Below the pieces are notes generated by a model. It was not told the DNA's origin. It made no database searches and was given only the letters and a program-made list of their open reading frames with translations. A stretch of DNA of 64,000 bases from Rhinopithecus roxellana (taxonomy: Eukaryota; Chordata; Mammalia; Primates; Cercopithecidae), in contig NC_044556.1 of NCBI RefSeq assembly GCF_007565055.1, positions 136,809,808 through 136,873,807 on the forward strand, read 5' to 3'. The stretch's first letter is position 1. Each line of letters starts with the position of its first letter. A program made the translations under genes and the position numbers. This document shows positions 12,614-23,288 of the stretch, one piece after another.

Positions 12614-12884
12614 GTACCAGCTTTCTCTCTTGTGTGACTTTTTCACTTAAATTCTGGTGCATGAGTATAGAGAAAGTATGAAGAAATTGTGGAGAAAATG
12701 TGAAGAAAGTGTTGAGAAAGTGGATAGTTTCTTCCAGAGATTTTACCATAAAAAAAGAGATAAGGAGAGTGACAAGGGACTTGAAGGTTTTGGCAAAAGA
12801 ACTATTGAGGGGATAGACCATTGTATTTATTCTGGAAAGGAAGAGAACAAATGACTGAAGGGAGCTAAAGAAAAGAGAGACACA

Positions 12885-13187
12885 GGCTGGGCACGGTGGC
12901 TCGTGCCTGTAATTCCAGCACTTTGGGAGGCTGAGGTAGGCGGATCACAAGGTCAAGAGATTGAGACCATCCTGAACATGGTGAAACCTTGTCTGTACTA
13001 AAAATACAAAAATCAGCTGGGTGTGGTGGCGTGCACCTGTAGTCCCAGCTACTCAGGAGGCTGAGGCAGAAGAATCGCTTGAACCCGGGAGGTGGATGTT
13101 ACAGTGAGCTGAGAATGTGCCATTGCACTTCAGCCTGGCGACAGAGTGAAACTCCATCTCAAAAAAAAAAAAAAGAAAGAAAGAAAG
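12885..13187 (+). mobile_element. Alu
   Basis: A full dimer. Duplication AAGAGAGACACA on both sides. Confidence 0.93.
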
Positions 13188-13411
13188 AAGAGAGACACAG
13201 CAGACACGTAAAGGACTGGAGAGCCCAAGGAGGCCCAGGCATGATCCCACAAGGAGTTTCAGCAAGCAGTATGGAAGGATAAGAGGAAGTGGTCACAGAG
13301 CAGGATGTGTGATTTAATAGTGTGATGGCTCTGTTTTAGTGATGACCGTGAGAATGGCCAACTAAGGTAGAATGAGGAAGAGGATGTCAAGGAACCAAGA
13401 AATATTTATTT

Positions 13412-13697
13412 ATTTATTTTATTTTCTTCCTTTTTTTTTGAGACAGGGTCTCACTCTGTCACCCAGGCTGGAGTGCAGTGGCATGATCTCAAGTTTAAGC
13501 AATTTCCCTGCCTCGGCTCCCCAAGTAGCTGGGATTACAGGCGAGTGCCATCATGCTCAGCTATTTTTTTTGCATTTTAGTAGAGACAGGGTTTCACCAT
13601 GTTCTCCAGGCTTCTCTCAAATTCCTGAACTCAGGTGATCAGCCCAGCTTGACCTCCTAAAGTGTTGGGATTACAGGAGTGAGCCACTGTTTCAGGC
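13412..13697 (-). mobile_element. Alu, minus orientation
   Basis: Has a short deletion in the left arm (GATCTC joins AAGTTTAAGC). Perfect duplication AGAAATATTTATTT (13398-13411 and 13698-13711). Confidence 0.92.
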
Positions 13698-14071
13698 AGA
13701 AATATTTATTTTTAATTGCTAGAATAATTCCATTTGCATATACTTTTATACATTCAACTCTGGCTTTCTACAGTTAAATTGTGAGCCCACTGAGAGCAGA
13801 GACTGTATCTAAAATTTATATTTGTTCACCTAGGGACTTTCTCTTTCTCATAGAATATTTTAGCAGAATACTATTTTAATGAAATAAGAAAAGTAGCAGT
13901 TCAAGGAGTTTTATTTCTACCTGTTTTATTGTCTTCAGGAAGAGAAAGTGATTCTTCTGCTTGACAGGTATAGTAACTGATGTTAAGATAGGGTAAATTA
14001 TTTACCCAAAGTGGACTAAAGTTAACTTCAAATACATACAAACTTAGTTGATTTAAAAAAGAGCACATTCA

Positions 14072-14235
14072 GGCTGGGCTGGAGGCTGAGGCAGGAGAAT
14101 CCCTTGAATCCAGGAGGCGGAGTTTGCAGTGAGCCAAAGGTTGCATGAGCTGAGATCCTGCCACTGCATTCCAGCCTGGGCCACAGAACGAGACTTTGCC
14201 TCCAAACAAACAAACAAACAAACAAACAAACAAAC
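14072..14235 (+). mobile_element. Alu with large internal deletion
   Basis: The first bases GGCTGGGCT join directly to GGAGGCTGAGGCAGGAG of the right arm, removing about 190 bp. (CAAA)n tail. Confidence 0.85.
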
Positions 14236-14829
14236 TCTTCTGAATTTGTTCTAACACAGAACATTGCCATTTTTTTGTCTTCTTTCTATATATAGCTTTG
14301 TAAAATCGGTAATCGAATATTTATTATGAGGCATAAAGTGCAGGCACAAAGGGGCGTGGTACTGAGATGAGAGTGGCAGCCCAGCCAGTGATGATTTGAG
14401 GGAAATGGGAAGTGGAAGTGATGCATATGTGCTCATCTTTCCTGTTTCAGAACCACAGGAAAGAGGTGTATTCTACTCATTCCCACACCATTTCCCCCTG
14501 TCATCCGTCCTCTTTATGCTTATGTAACATTTCCAGTAGACCAACCCTCTTTGCCTCATGCTCACCATCTCTGGTTCCCTCCCCTGACAGCCACCTAAGA
14601 CTTGACCCAATTTAGAATTAAGCTATCAGTTAATTCGTGTTCAGGTAATTTGAAAAGTCACCCTTACAAAGTCATGTTTACACAGAGTGCCAGCCTATGT
14701 GATACTCATTATAAATGGTAGCAGCTTTCATGGTCTACCTGCTGTCATCTCCAACTGCATTCACCTTGCTCCACAACTCTCCGTCCATACCAATCACTAC
14801 TGAGGTAGATTAAAAGTTATTTGTAAACG

Positions 14830-15490
14830 TGAAAGACCTGAAGTTTGCAAATTTTAAAGGTAAAAATGGAGTGGAAACAACTGAAATGTCTTTCAATGTG
14901 TGCATAGTTATGCCAACATTGGTACATCCATATAATGGAACACCACTCAACAATTTAAAAAAAATGAACTATCGATACATTAATAACTTGGATGAATCTC
15001 TGCACCAAAAAAAAAAAAAAAAAGACAATCTCAAAAAGTTTCCTAGTATAGGATTCTTAAAAATGACAAAACTGTAAATGTAAGGAACAGATTAGTGGTT
15101 GCCAGTGATCAGGATTGGGGTGGGAGGGTGACTGACTACGTAAGAGGAGTGTGAGGAGTTTCTTTATGATGATGAAACAGTTTTGTACCTTGATTGTGAT
15201 GGTGGCTACATGAATCTGAATATGCTATCAAATTGCATTGGAGTATACACATACACACACACACACGCACAGACGCACACAAATGACTGCATGTGAAAAC
15301 TGGATGAGGTCTGTGGTCTAGTTAGCAATATTGTGCCAATGCCCGTTTCCTGGTTTTGATATCGTATGACATTTACACACAATGTCAGTATTAGTATTAG
15401 GAGGAGTTAGGCAAAGGGCACAGAGGACTCTATATACTGTTTTTTTGCGACTTTCTCAGAGTGTACAATTATTTAAAATAAAAAATTATT
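14830..15490 (+). mobile_element. L1M 3' end with (CA)n
   Basis: Matches an old L1 3' region: GTGGTTGCCAGTGATCAGG, ATGGTGGCTACATGAATCTG, an (AC)n tract at 15247-15281, TGGTCTAGTTAGCAATATTG and TACAATTATTTAAAATAAAAA at the end. The reading frames are destroyed. Confidence 0.75.
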
Positions 15491-15892
15491 TTGAAAATAG
15501 CCAAGATTACCCCTCAAATAATGTTATCCTTACTTATTTGCATTTTAGTGGAGAGGTAAAGAAAGAGCCCCATTTTGTTCGAAGAACAATTTTCTCTAAG
15601 AAAGATTGTTTATAAGAAGGCCCACCGATTAGTTCTCAATAAAGCACTGAATCAGTCTCATCCTTGGTTATGCTCTGATCTTATTAGACTAGTTCCCTTT
15701 TAATTGGATTCCCACATACACTGAATTTCCTGTTCTTGACCTCCATTCTACCAGTGACTGGGTGGGTCTGAACATTCCAGAGGCTGACTTCTTCTCTGCC
15801 TGACTCTCAGGTGACTGTTCATTATCATTCTATCTCTGATAGGTTAGATAATGGGTCTTGGACATGGTCTATAATTTCCAATTATGTTATTT

Positions 15893-16205
15893 CCCTTTTT
15901 CTTTTCTTTTCTTTTTTTCTTTTTTTCTTTTTTTGGACAGAGTCTCACTCTGTCATCCAGGCTGGAGTGCATTGGTGTGATCCTGGCTCACTGCAACCTC
16001 AACCTCCCCGGTTCAAGCAATTCTCCTGCCTCAGCCTCCCAAGTAGCTGGGACAACAGGCATATGCCACCACACCCAGCTAATTTTTTTGTGTTTCTAGT
16101 AGAGACGGGGTTTCACCATGTTAGCCAGGATGGTCTCGACCTTCTGACCTTGTGATCTGCCCACCTCGACCTCCCAAAGTGCTGGGATTACAGACGTGAG
16201 CTGCC
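15893..16205 (-). mobile_element. Alu, minus orientation
   Basis: T/C-rich tail at 15893-15933. The 5' end lost about 9 bp (GTGAGCTGCC). Perfect duplication TATGTTATTT (15883-15892, 16206-16215). Confidence 0.92.
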
Positions 16206-16329
16206 TATGTTATTTTTGTGCCACTCTTACTTTCATGATGTTTCCTTATGAGGCCCTGCCCTTGTCCACCATTCAGAATTCAGTACTTCCATCCTATTAT
16301 TTTCCCCGAGAGTGCAGACATTTCGTATT

Positions 16330-16440
16330 ATAGTCGTATCAGTCTTGTTTGTTTATGCATTTAACGCCCATCTCCCCTCTAGACTGTCAGCTCAATGAGG
16401 GCAAAGATTATGTCTATTTCCTTCCGTAAGTGGGGAGTAG
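16330..16440 (+). mobile_element. L2 3' end fragment
   Basis: CTGTCAGCTCAATGAGGGCA followed by AAGATTATGTCTATTTCC is the typical L2 3' motif. Confidence 0.5.
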
Positions 16441-17629
16441 CCAGGTACATGCATGAGCCTAGAGTCTTTTTGGCAGTGGGAAAAGCAAGGGCAAAGGACC
16501 TGAGGTGAGAGCTTTTCTAAATGTTTGATGCAAGGTAATGAGGCTAGTGTGGCTGTGTAATGTCATGAAGGAGAAAGTCACAGGGGATGAGGGTAAAAGG
16601 TAACTGAGATTTGGGGAGTGGTGAAGATGATTTCAGGGCCTTGTGGGCCTATAATGACTTTGACCTTTTTTCCTGTGTGAGATGAGAAACCCCTGCACAG
16701 TTTTGAGCAGAAAGGCATGATATGACAGGTTTTAAAGGTATTTTCATTCTCCTGATTGCTGGGTGTATCTCCAAATAAACAAACATGGAGGAGGAAAAGA
16801 GGGGTGCTGTTTATAAACTTCCTAAAATCTCACACTTGCCACCCTATGCCACATGTTTTACTTGCATCATTCCCTTTAGTTCTATTATTTATCATATTTA
16901 AAAAATTAAGAAACAAGCACTAGAGAGGTTAAAAAATCACTCAAGGTAATGTAATAAGTAAATTGTAAATTTCTAATGCAAACCTAGATATGCTAACCTC
17001 AAAGGTCATACTCTGAACTACTCTGGTCATTTCTGGAACACAAAGTTCAAATTAATGAGTGGAACAAGATAAGGGCTGGAGAAGTAGGTGGTCATCAGAT
17101 TGTCAAAGGTTTTGTATGTCATTTATATTAGATGCTTGTATTTTTTTGTATGCCTTGTCTCTCCTCCTCTTCCTGCTAAGCTATCCATCATAGCACCTTC
17201 TCCTCAGGGCTGGGAAGGGCACCTGAGCTGGACCTGGCCTGTCAGAGTGACTCATTCATTCCTCTAGCCACAGTAATTAAGCCAAGGATGAACATGTGAT
17301 CACAGCTAGGCCAACCAGAAGCTTTCTTTTTGGAGTTTTATTGAAACTAGAGAAGAGGATTTCTCTTTTGGGTCTTGGAGATGGAAGTATATTATCAGGA
17401 AATTCCATCAATCATCTTTCTTTCCACATGGGGAAACCAGTCCACAATCATAAAAAAAAACAGTTTGAGCATAGCACTCTTTGTTGTCAGTCAACTCAGG
17501 AAAGCTTTGCAATAAAACTCAGAGCAGGGATGGAAAGAGGGAATGCATGTACTTTTGCTTATAATTATGTAAGGCATATTAATATTAGCTCTCTCAAAAT
17601 AAAATCAAAGACATGTAAAAAAAAACTAC
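16441..17629. other. Non-coding, probable ancient repeat remains
   Basis: Text such as CAGGGCCTTGTGGGCC, TTTTGAGCAGAAAGGCATGA and CATGATATGACAGG resembles a widespread old mammalian repeat that I cannot name safely. A 135-codon frame here has no family signal. Confidence 0.45.
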
Positions 17630-17750
17630 TCATGAGAAACCGCCCCCAAGGTCCAATCACCTCCCACCAGGACCCATCTCCAACATTGGGGATTACAATT
17701 TGATATGAGATTTGGGCAGAGAAACAGATCCAAACCATATCACCCTCATG
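17630..17750 (-). mobile_element. MST/THE1-type LTR fragment
   Basis: GCCCCCAAGGTCCAATCACC, CATTGGGGATTACAATTTGA and ATTTGGGCAGAGAAACAGAT end in CCAAACCATATCA, the complement of the start of a MaLR LTR. Confidence 0.7.
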
Positions 17751-17850
17751 GTTTTCTCACTTGTTTCAAGTATCTGCTCAGATGTCACCTAATCATTAAG
17801 GCCACCACTGGCCTTTCCAAATAAAATAATCTACCCCAATTCATATGCTG

Positions 17851-18130
17851 ATTTCTTTTTCTTTTTCTTTTTTTTTCGAGATGGAGTTTTGCTCTTGTTG
17901 CCCAGGCTGGAGAGGATTGATGAGATCTCAGCTCACTGCAACCTCCACCTCCCAGGTTCAAGCGATTCTCCTGCCTCAGCCTCCTGAGTAGCTGGGATTA
18001 CAGGCATGTGTCACCATACCCTGCCACTTTTTTTTTTGTATTTTTGGTAGAGACGGTGTTTTTCCATGTTGATCAGACTGGTTTCAAACTCCCGACCTCA
18101 GGTGATCCGCCCGCCTTGGCCTCTCAAAGT
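17851..18130 (-). mobile_element. Alu, minus orientation, 5' truncated
   Basis: Stops at CCTCTCAAAGT, so about the first 35 bp of the Alu are missing. Confidence 0.9.
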
Positions 18131-18587
18131 TATTTTCTTTATAGTATTTACCACTACTTCATTGTATCTGGAAAACTTCTCCCTAGTACAGTCTATTGTC
18201 TTGAGGAAACAAGGTCCCAATCTCTTGTTTAGAGGGTGTATATTTGTTCTGAAAAAGGGGATTAGCTGGGAATCTTACTATTTAGTATATATTCACTTAT
18301 TCCTTCTATTTTGACAAATTCTTTTACCTCTTCCTGCAGCTCTTTACCCCTTTCCTCTGCTGTCTGGAGTCCAAAATCCATCTAGTGTAACTTCTCCTGA
18401 GAGTAGGCCTATGGTTTCCTGCCTGGGAAGTAAGGGCTGGGTGTATAGTGCCCGGCTGCAGATAGTAGGGAAGTCTCATGTTCTTAGCTCACCTGCATAA
18501 TCCACACCATCGGCACTCCCTGATGCTTCTCGGATCTGAGCTCCTCGAGTTTTCACTCCTACTCCACTTTTACAAAGGTGAACTCCT

Positions 18588-18965
18588 GATGGATTAAAGC
18601 TCAACTGTGAAACTTAAAACTATAAAATTAGTAGAATACAATGTAGACCTTAAAGTAAGTGGTATTTTAACAAGATTTTAAAATTACAAAAATAAAAGTT
18701 TCAGTTAGACAGGATGAATAAATTCTGTAAGTCTATTGTACAGCATGGTGATTACAGCTAATGATAAAGTACTGTATACTTGAACATTGCTAAAAGTAGA
18801 TTTTAAATGTTCTCACTACACACACATAAAACTATGTGAGATGATAGACATGTTAATTAGTTTTATTGTGGCAAGCATTTCACAATGTATACATACATCA
18901 AAACATATTGCACACCATAATATATACAGTTTTTGTCAATTATATCTCAATAAAGCTAGAAAAAA
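18588..18965 (+). mobile_element. L1M 3' end fragment
   Basis: Begins in the end of ORF2 (ACTTAAAACTATAAAATTAG) and contains the L1M 3' UTR landmarks GTACAGCATGGTGATTACAG, ATTTCACAATGTATACATAC and TTATATCTCAATAAAGCTAG. It runs into an A/T simple repeat (18967-19010). Confidence 0.75.
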
Positions 18966-21159
18966 GTTTATATATATATAGTAGTTTTTATATATAGTTA
19001 TAACTATATAAAAAGTAAGATTTCTATTCAGGTTAGAACATTTTAATGTTCTTATTTTTCAAAATATTAGGAATAATTATCACTAGACAAGGAGAATATA
19101 TGATGGAGAAAAAGAAAACTGAAAAGAAGACTAGTTAAGTAAAATAAAATAGAGGGATATGGGACTAGGCCTACATGAAGTGAGAGTGTAATGTGGCATA
19201 AGCTAAGATAGGAGAGAATTGTTGATCGGAAAGTCAGGTGAAAGACTGTGGGTTAAACTTTAGGAGATGGGATGGTGCTGAATGATGATAAGGGGTGGAC
19301 TTGGAAAGGGGTGGATGGTGGCTGAAAGGAGTAGAATTGAAAATCATAGACCACTGAATGGGTTATCTACACAGCCCTTGAAACCTTCTAAAAGGTGGGC
19401 AAGAGTTATGGAAAGGTGCAAGACTCTGAGCTAGGTGTCAAAACCCTCAATGTCTAATTATAGATTGTCCAAGGATAGTATGGACTAAGGAGTCTGTAGA
19501 CCACACCTCTAAGAGTTGCTACTTCATTCTGAGACATATGCAATCATATTCTCCTGTAACTACAACTTTCTATTCATAAATGATAGCTCTTAGGATCAAT
19601 CTAGGAGGAATCGTATTTTTAACAAAGAATCGTTGAGTTGTATTTAATGTAACGGTGTTTCTCCTCTGTTTAGCTTTATCTACGTAGTAGACATGTTCTG
19701 TGGTGTTAAAAATGTCTACTTTCTTATTAAATTGACTTTTCTGAATATTTCTACCTCTTAATTTGTGTGCATACATAATTGTGTCAGTGAATTTAGGGTG
19801 AAGGAAGATGAAAAGGTGGGGAGAGCCTCTGAGATGACTAGCAACATTTTAAGTATAGAAATTTTATAAATCCCTTACTGATTTATAGGAGAAAGCTTTC
19901 AGCTATTTACATACCAACCAATTGTCTTGTCTTGCCCCAGGTCTGGCTGACCTACTTCCTGGTTTGATAAAGATTGCTTGGAAGCCAAGAAAACACTGGC
20001 AAGATTAGTCAGATTCATTCAGAGGAAGTTACTTAAGAACAAAATTTATTTGTTTTTTAATAAACATTTCCACTCCCACCCTTTACCTAAACCATTCACA
20101 CTCCTTCCTCCTCCCCCCAGCACACAAAAAAACAATTATAATAAAAATAAACATATTCTGGCTCTTCGTGGGTGGTCCTATGTTTATGATCAGTGTCAGT
20201 GATTAGCGCAGATTCTAGGACTATTTTTTTTCCTTTCAAAACTTGCAGTGAAAATAATAAAAACAATCCTGCTAATATAAAACTCTCTTGATCCCAAAAT
20301 TTATTTCTTCTTCTGACTCCATAGTCCTATAATATTTTGTAAATATTGGATTCTCCTTCATAGAATCCAGGAAGCCATATGGTTTGAGAGAGTTGAATTA
20401 ACTACTTGAAGCTAAGAAAACATCCAGGGGAGACCTTTTGCTACCAGAACTCTTTCATTTCTGCTGACATCTATTTCCGTAAATGAATGAAGACTCAGAC
20501 TGACTTTTGTATGTAATACACATGCATGCACACACACCATGTACCTTTTTTAAGGGTAATTTTTAGTGTCTGCAAATTAGACTTAATAGTCTTCTGGTAT
20601 CCTTTCAATATTGTAACTTCATTTTTTTCCTTGATAATATACAGATTTGAGTTTCTTAATGGATTCACCATTTCAGGGGAATTTACTTATATGAACCTGG
20701 TGCTTTGGGAATCTAATATTCCAGTGGGACATAGTTCTATTTTATCCTAAAACCGTGCCAACAATATTGCAGACACATGGACATAATTTTGTTATGTCAC
20801 CTCTTTCGGGATGACAGAATATGTTTCTTCAGTTAACATAGTCTCTTCAGTAATTTAGAATCATCAATTAGGTCATAGGTTTCTTTCACATTTAGTAATA
20901 TTTTATGAGATTCTAGGCCCTTGCTTTCTTGTATTTTAACTGATTTCTGCAGGTCATGAATTTTAAACAATAAATATTAACTTTATAGCAGTATTTCATA
21001 GATTCTTAGATGCACATTTTATGTTTACATTTTAACATAAAATAAAGTATATGTATCTTATGCTTGATGTCATCTTACAATTAACTAATTTGTTTTCATT
21101 TTCTTAGTTGTACATAAAACAATGGTGTATCTTAGAATCAATAGCATCATAGGTTTTAT
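18966..21159. other. Non-coding, no recognised gene
   Basis: Begins with an A/T simple repeat (18967-19010). The rest is A/T-rich and appears single-copy up to the L1 target site. Confidence 0.6.
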
Positions 21160-21175
21160 GAAATATGGTAGTTTT
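21160..21175 (+). repeat. 5' copy of L1 target-site duplication
   Basis: GAAATATGGTAGTTTT lies directly before the first G of the L1 and is identical to the copy after the poly(A) tail. Confidence 0.97.
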
Positions 21176-22208
21176 GGGGGCGGAGCAAGATGGCGGAATA
21201 GGAACAACTCCAGTCTCCAACTCCCAGCGCGAGCGACACAGAAGACCGGTGATTTCTGCATTTTCAACTGAGGTACTGGGGTCATCTCACTAGGGAGTGC
21301 CGGACAATCGGTGCTGGTCAGCTGCTGCAGCCTGACCAGCGAGAGCTGAAGCAGGGCGAGGCATCGCCTCACCTGGAAGCGCAAGGGGGAAGGGGATCCG
21401 TTTTCCTAGCCAGGGGAACTGAGACACACAACACCTGGAAAATCGGGTAACTCCCACCCCAATACTGCGCTGTAAGCATACAGGCATTCCAGGAGAATAT
21501 ATCCCACACCTGGCCGGGAGGGTCCCACGCCCACGAAGCCTCCCTCACTGCTAACACAGCAGTCTGCCGCGATCTATCCGCAAGGCAGCAGCGAGGCTGG
21601 GGGAGGGGCGCCCGCCATTGCTGAGGCTTAAGTAGGTAAACAAAGCCGCTGGGAAGCTCGAACTGGGTGGAGCTCACAGCAGCTCAAGGAAGCCTGCCTG
21701 TCTCTGTAGTCTCCACCTCTGGGGACAGCGCACAGCTGAAGACCAACAGGGGAAGTAGCGGGAGCCGGTGCAGACGCGAACGACTCTGTCTGACAGCTTT
21801 GGGGAGAGCCGCGGATCTCCCAACGCGGAGGTTGAGATCTGAGAACGGACAGACTGCCTGCTCAGGTGTGTCCCTGACCCCTGAGTAGCCTAGCTGGGAG
21901 AAATCCCCCACTAGGGGCAGTCTGACACCCCACACCTCACAGGGTGGAGTACACCCCTGAGAGGACACTTCCAAAGGAAGAATCAGACAGGTACACTCGC
22001 TGTTCAGCAATATTCTATCTTCGGCAACCTCTGCTGCTGATACCCAGGCAAACAGGGTCTGGAGTGGACCTCAAGCAATCTCCAACAGACCAACAGAGAG
22101 TCCTTCTGACTGTCAGAAGGAAAACTATCAAACAGGAAGGACACCTATACCAAAACCCCATCAGTTCGTCACCACCATCAAAGACCAGAGACAGATAAAA
22201 CCACAAAG
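21176..22208 (+). promoter_or_regulatory. L1 5' UTR with internal Pol II promoter
   Basis: This CpG-rich leader begins with an AAGATGGCGG motif at about 21186-21195 that matches the YY1 site used by human L1. At 1033 bp it is about 120 bp longer than the roughly 910-bp 5' UTR of young human L1. Antisense reading frames of 102 and 108 codons (21369-21677 and 21684-22010, minus) lie in it, in the part of L1 known for antisense promoter activity. Confidence 0.85.
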
Positions 22209-23225
22209 ATGGGGAAGAAGCAGGGCAGAAAAGCTGGAAATTCAAAAAATAAGAGCGCATCTCCCCCTGCAAAGGAGCGCAGCCCATCACCAGCAACGGA
22301 TCAAAGCTGGTCAGAGAATGACTTGGACGAGAGGAGAGAAGAAGGCTTCAGTCCATCAAACTTATCAGAGCTAAAGGAGGAATTACGTACCCAGCGCAAA
22401 GAAACTAAAAATCTTGAAAAAAGAGTGGAAGAATTGACAGCTAGACTCATTAATGCAGAGAAGATCATAAACGAAATGACAGAGATGAAAACCATGACAC
22501 GAGAAATACGTGACAAATGCACAAGCTTCAGTAACCGACTCGATCAACTGGAAGAAAGAGTATCAGCGATTGAAGATCAAATGAATGAAATGAAGCGAGA
22601 AGAGAAACCAAAAGAAAAAAGAAGAAAAAGAAATGAGCAAAGCCTGCAAGAAGTATGGGATTACGTAAAAAGACCAAATCTACGTCTGATTGGGGTGCCT
22701 GAAAGTGAGGGGGAAAATGGAACCAAGTTGGAAAACACTCTTCAGGATATCATCCAGGAGAACTTCCCCAACCTAGTAGGGCAGGCCAACATTCAAATTC
22801 AGGAAATACAGAGAACGCCACAAAGATACTCCTCGAGAAGAGCAACTCCAAGACACATAATTGCCAGATTCACCAAAGTTGAAATGAAGGAAAAAATCTT
22901 AAGGGCAGCCAGAGAGAAAGGTCGGGTCACCCACAAAGGGAAGCCCATCAGACTAACAGCAGATCTCTCGGCAGAAACTCTACAAGCCAGAAGAGAGTGG
23001 GGGCCAATATTCAACGTTCTTAAAGAAAAGAATTTTCAACCCAGAATTTCATATCCAGCCAAACTAAGTTTCATAAGTGAAGGAGAAATAAAATCCTTTA
23101 CAGATAAGCAAATGCTTAGAGATTTTGTCACCACCAGGCCTGCCTTACAAGAGACCCTGAAGGAAGCCCTAAACATGGAAAGGAACAACCGGTACCAGCC
23201 ATCGCAAAAACTTGTCAAAATGTAA
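22209..23225 (+). CDS. L1 ORF1p, RNA-binding chaperone (338 aa)
   Basis: ORF1p coats L1 RNA as trimers and is needed for cis-preferential retrotransposition in the cytoplasmic RNP. The start MGKKQGRKAGNSKNK matches the family N-terminus. Residues about 50-150 form a heptad-rich coiled coil (for example NLEKRVEELTARL). An RRM with PNLRLIGVPE near residue 157 follows, then a C-terminal domain ending QKLVKM. The length equals human ORF1p (338 aa). There is no frameshift or internal stop. ORF2 follows after 63 nt. Confidence 0.97.
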   Translation: MGKKQGRKAGNSKNKSASPPAKERSPSPATDQSWSENDLDERREEGFSPSNLSELKEELRTQRKETKNLEKRVEELTARLINAEKIINEMTEMKTMTREIRDKCTSFSNRLDQLEERVSAIEDQMNEMKREEKPKEKRRKRNEQSLQEVWDYVKRPNLRLIGVPESEGENGTKLENTLQDIIQENFPNLVGQANIQIQEIQRTPQRYSSRRATPRHIIARFTKVEMKEKILRAAREKGRVTHKGKPIRLTADLSAETLQARREWGPIFNVLKEKNFQPRISYPAKLSFISEGEIKSFTDKQMLRDFVTTRPALQETLKEALNMERNNRYQPSQKLVKM

Positions 23226-23288
23226 AGACCATCGAGGCTAGGAAGAAACTGCATCAACTAACGAGCAAAATAACCAGTTAATATCATA

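Noticed and set aside
12293..12646. 117-codon minus-strand frame
   Set aside because: Half of it is the complement of an Alu left monomer; the poly-Phe stretch comes from the A tail.
17296..17703. 135-codon open frame on the plus strand
   Set aside because: Its end lies in an MST-type LTR fragment, it has no recognisable domain, and chance frames of this size are expected in 64 kb.
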